DNA from: Pseudovibrio ascidiaceicola
GTDB taxonomy: Bacteria; Pseudomonadota; Alphaproteobacteria; Rhizobiales; Stappiaceae
Reading direction: 5' to 3'
Length of the DNA stretch: 64,000 nucleotides
NCBI RefSeq assembly: GCF_900114245.1
Contig: NZ_FOSK01000003.1
Coordinates: 310,001-374,000 of the forward strand
The notes below the pieces were generated by a model. That model worked only from the letters and a program-made list of their open reading frames with translations. It was not told the origin of the DNA and made no database searches. Positions 63,942 to 64,000 of this stretch are shown here, piece by piece (position 1 is the first letter of the stretch; each line of letters opens with the position of its first letter). Position numbers and translations under genes: made by a program.

Positions 63942-63971
63942 AAAAAAAAGCGCGATCTATATAGATCGCGC
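63942..63971 (-). terminator. Terminator of a gene beyond the right edge
   Basis: A 22-base palindrome with arms GCGCGATCTAT and ATAGATCGCGC (63950-63971) is bordered on the left by eight adenines (63942-63949), which read as a T-run on the minus strand. It therefore terminates a minus-strand gene that enters the window from beyond 64000. Confidence 0.85.
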
Positions 63972-64000
63972 TCGGCTTCCCATGCTCGCAAAGCAGTTAA

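Noticed and set aside
1-64000. tRNA, rRNA, insertion sequences and phage genes
   Set aside because: I looked for CCA-ended cloverleaf genes, transposase motifs and integrases and found none that I could support.

Overview
The window reads as the chromosome of a facultatively anaerobic, probably marine alphaproteobacterium of the Stappiaceae/Rhodobacteraceae type; Pseudovibrio-like is my best guess. This is inferred from gene content: an RpoE-ChrR singlet-oxygen module with a PhrB-type photolyase and a CFA-like methyltransferase, TMAO and periplasmic nitrate respiration, and a perfect FNR box. Base composition is mixed, with AT-rich intergenic regions. I see no rRNA, tRNA, CRISPR array, transposase or phage gene.

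Layout: 1-118 is the start of a response regulator running off the left edge. 0.5-6.7 kb holds an AraC regulator, an ABC importer operon (ATPase, binding protein, two permeases) and a divergent LacI regulator with a palindromic operator between. 6.8-16.1 kb is an unusual Pel-type exopolysaccharide locus: pelDEFG on the plus strand, flanked by a minus-strand PelA-like deacetylase with a TPR protein and by a separate GH114-like lipoprotein hydrolase. I find no pelC and no beta-barrel pelB, and PelD lacks its c-di-GMP receptor domain. 16.2-24.0 kb is the sigma-E/ChrR oxidative-stress island, with two back-to-back sigma-E promoters sharing an identical architecture. 24.0-33.2 kb is a complete TMAO respiration locus (torS, torR, torT, torC, torD, torA).

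34.1-39.9 kb is a diffusible-signal-factor (DSF) style module: an RpfF-type synthase, an RpfC-type hybrid kinase, and a REC-PAS-GGDEF-EAL protein in place of RpfG. 40.4-50.6 kb is a type I secretion locus (HlyD adaptor, PrtD-like ABC exporter) with two probable substrates, one of them a 1610-residue protein built from about twelve units of roughly 130 residues. 51.6-55.6 kb carries a possible HEPN protein, a second copy of the short-chain dehydrogenase of the stress island, a small periplasmic protein and a TonB-dependent receptor with tandem palindromic operators. 55.9-62.1 kb is napFDAGHBC with its FNR box, and 62.5-63.8 kb is an OprB-like porin.

Themes: two anaerobic respiratory systems, one oxidative-stress regulon, and a surface-lifestyle set (Pel-like polysaccharide, giant secreted repeat protein, cell-cell signalling with c-di-GMP turnover). 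The least ordinary parts are the reduced and rearranged pel locus, the DSF module wired to a GGDEF-EAL protein, and the type I secreted repeat-protein pair, whose two members share a short repeat motif.
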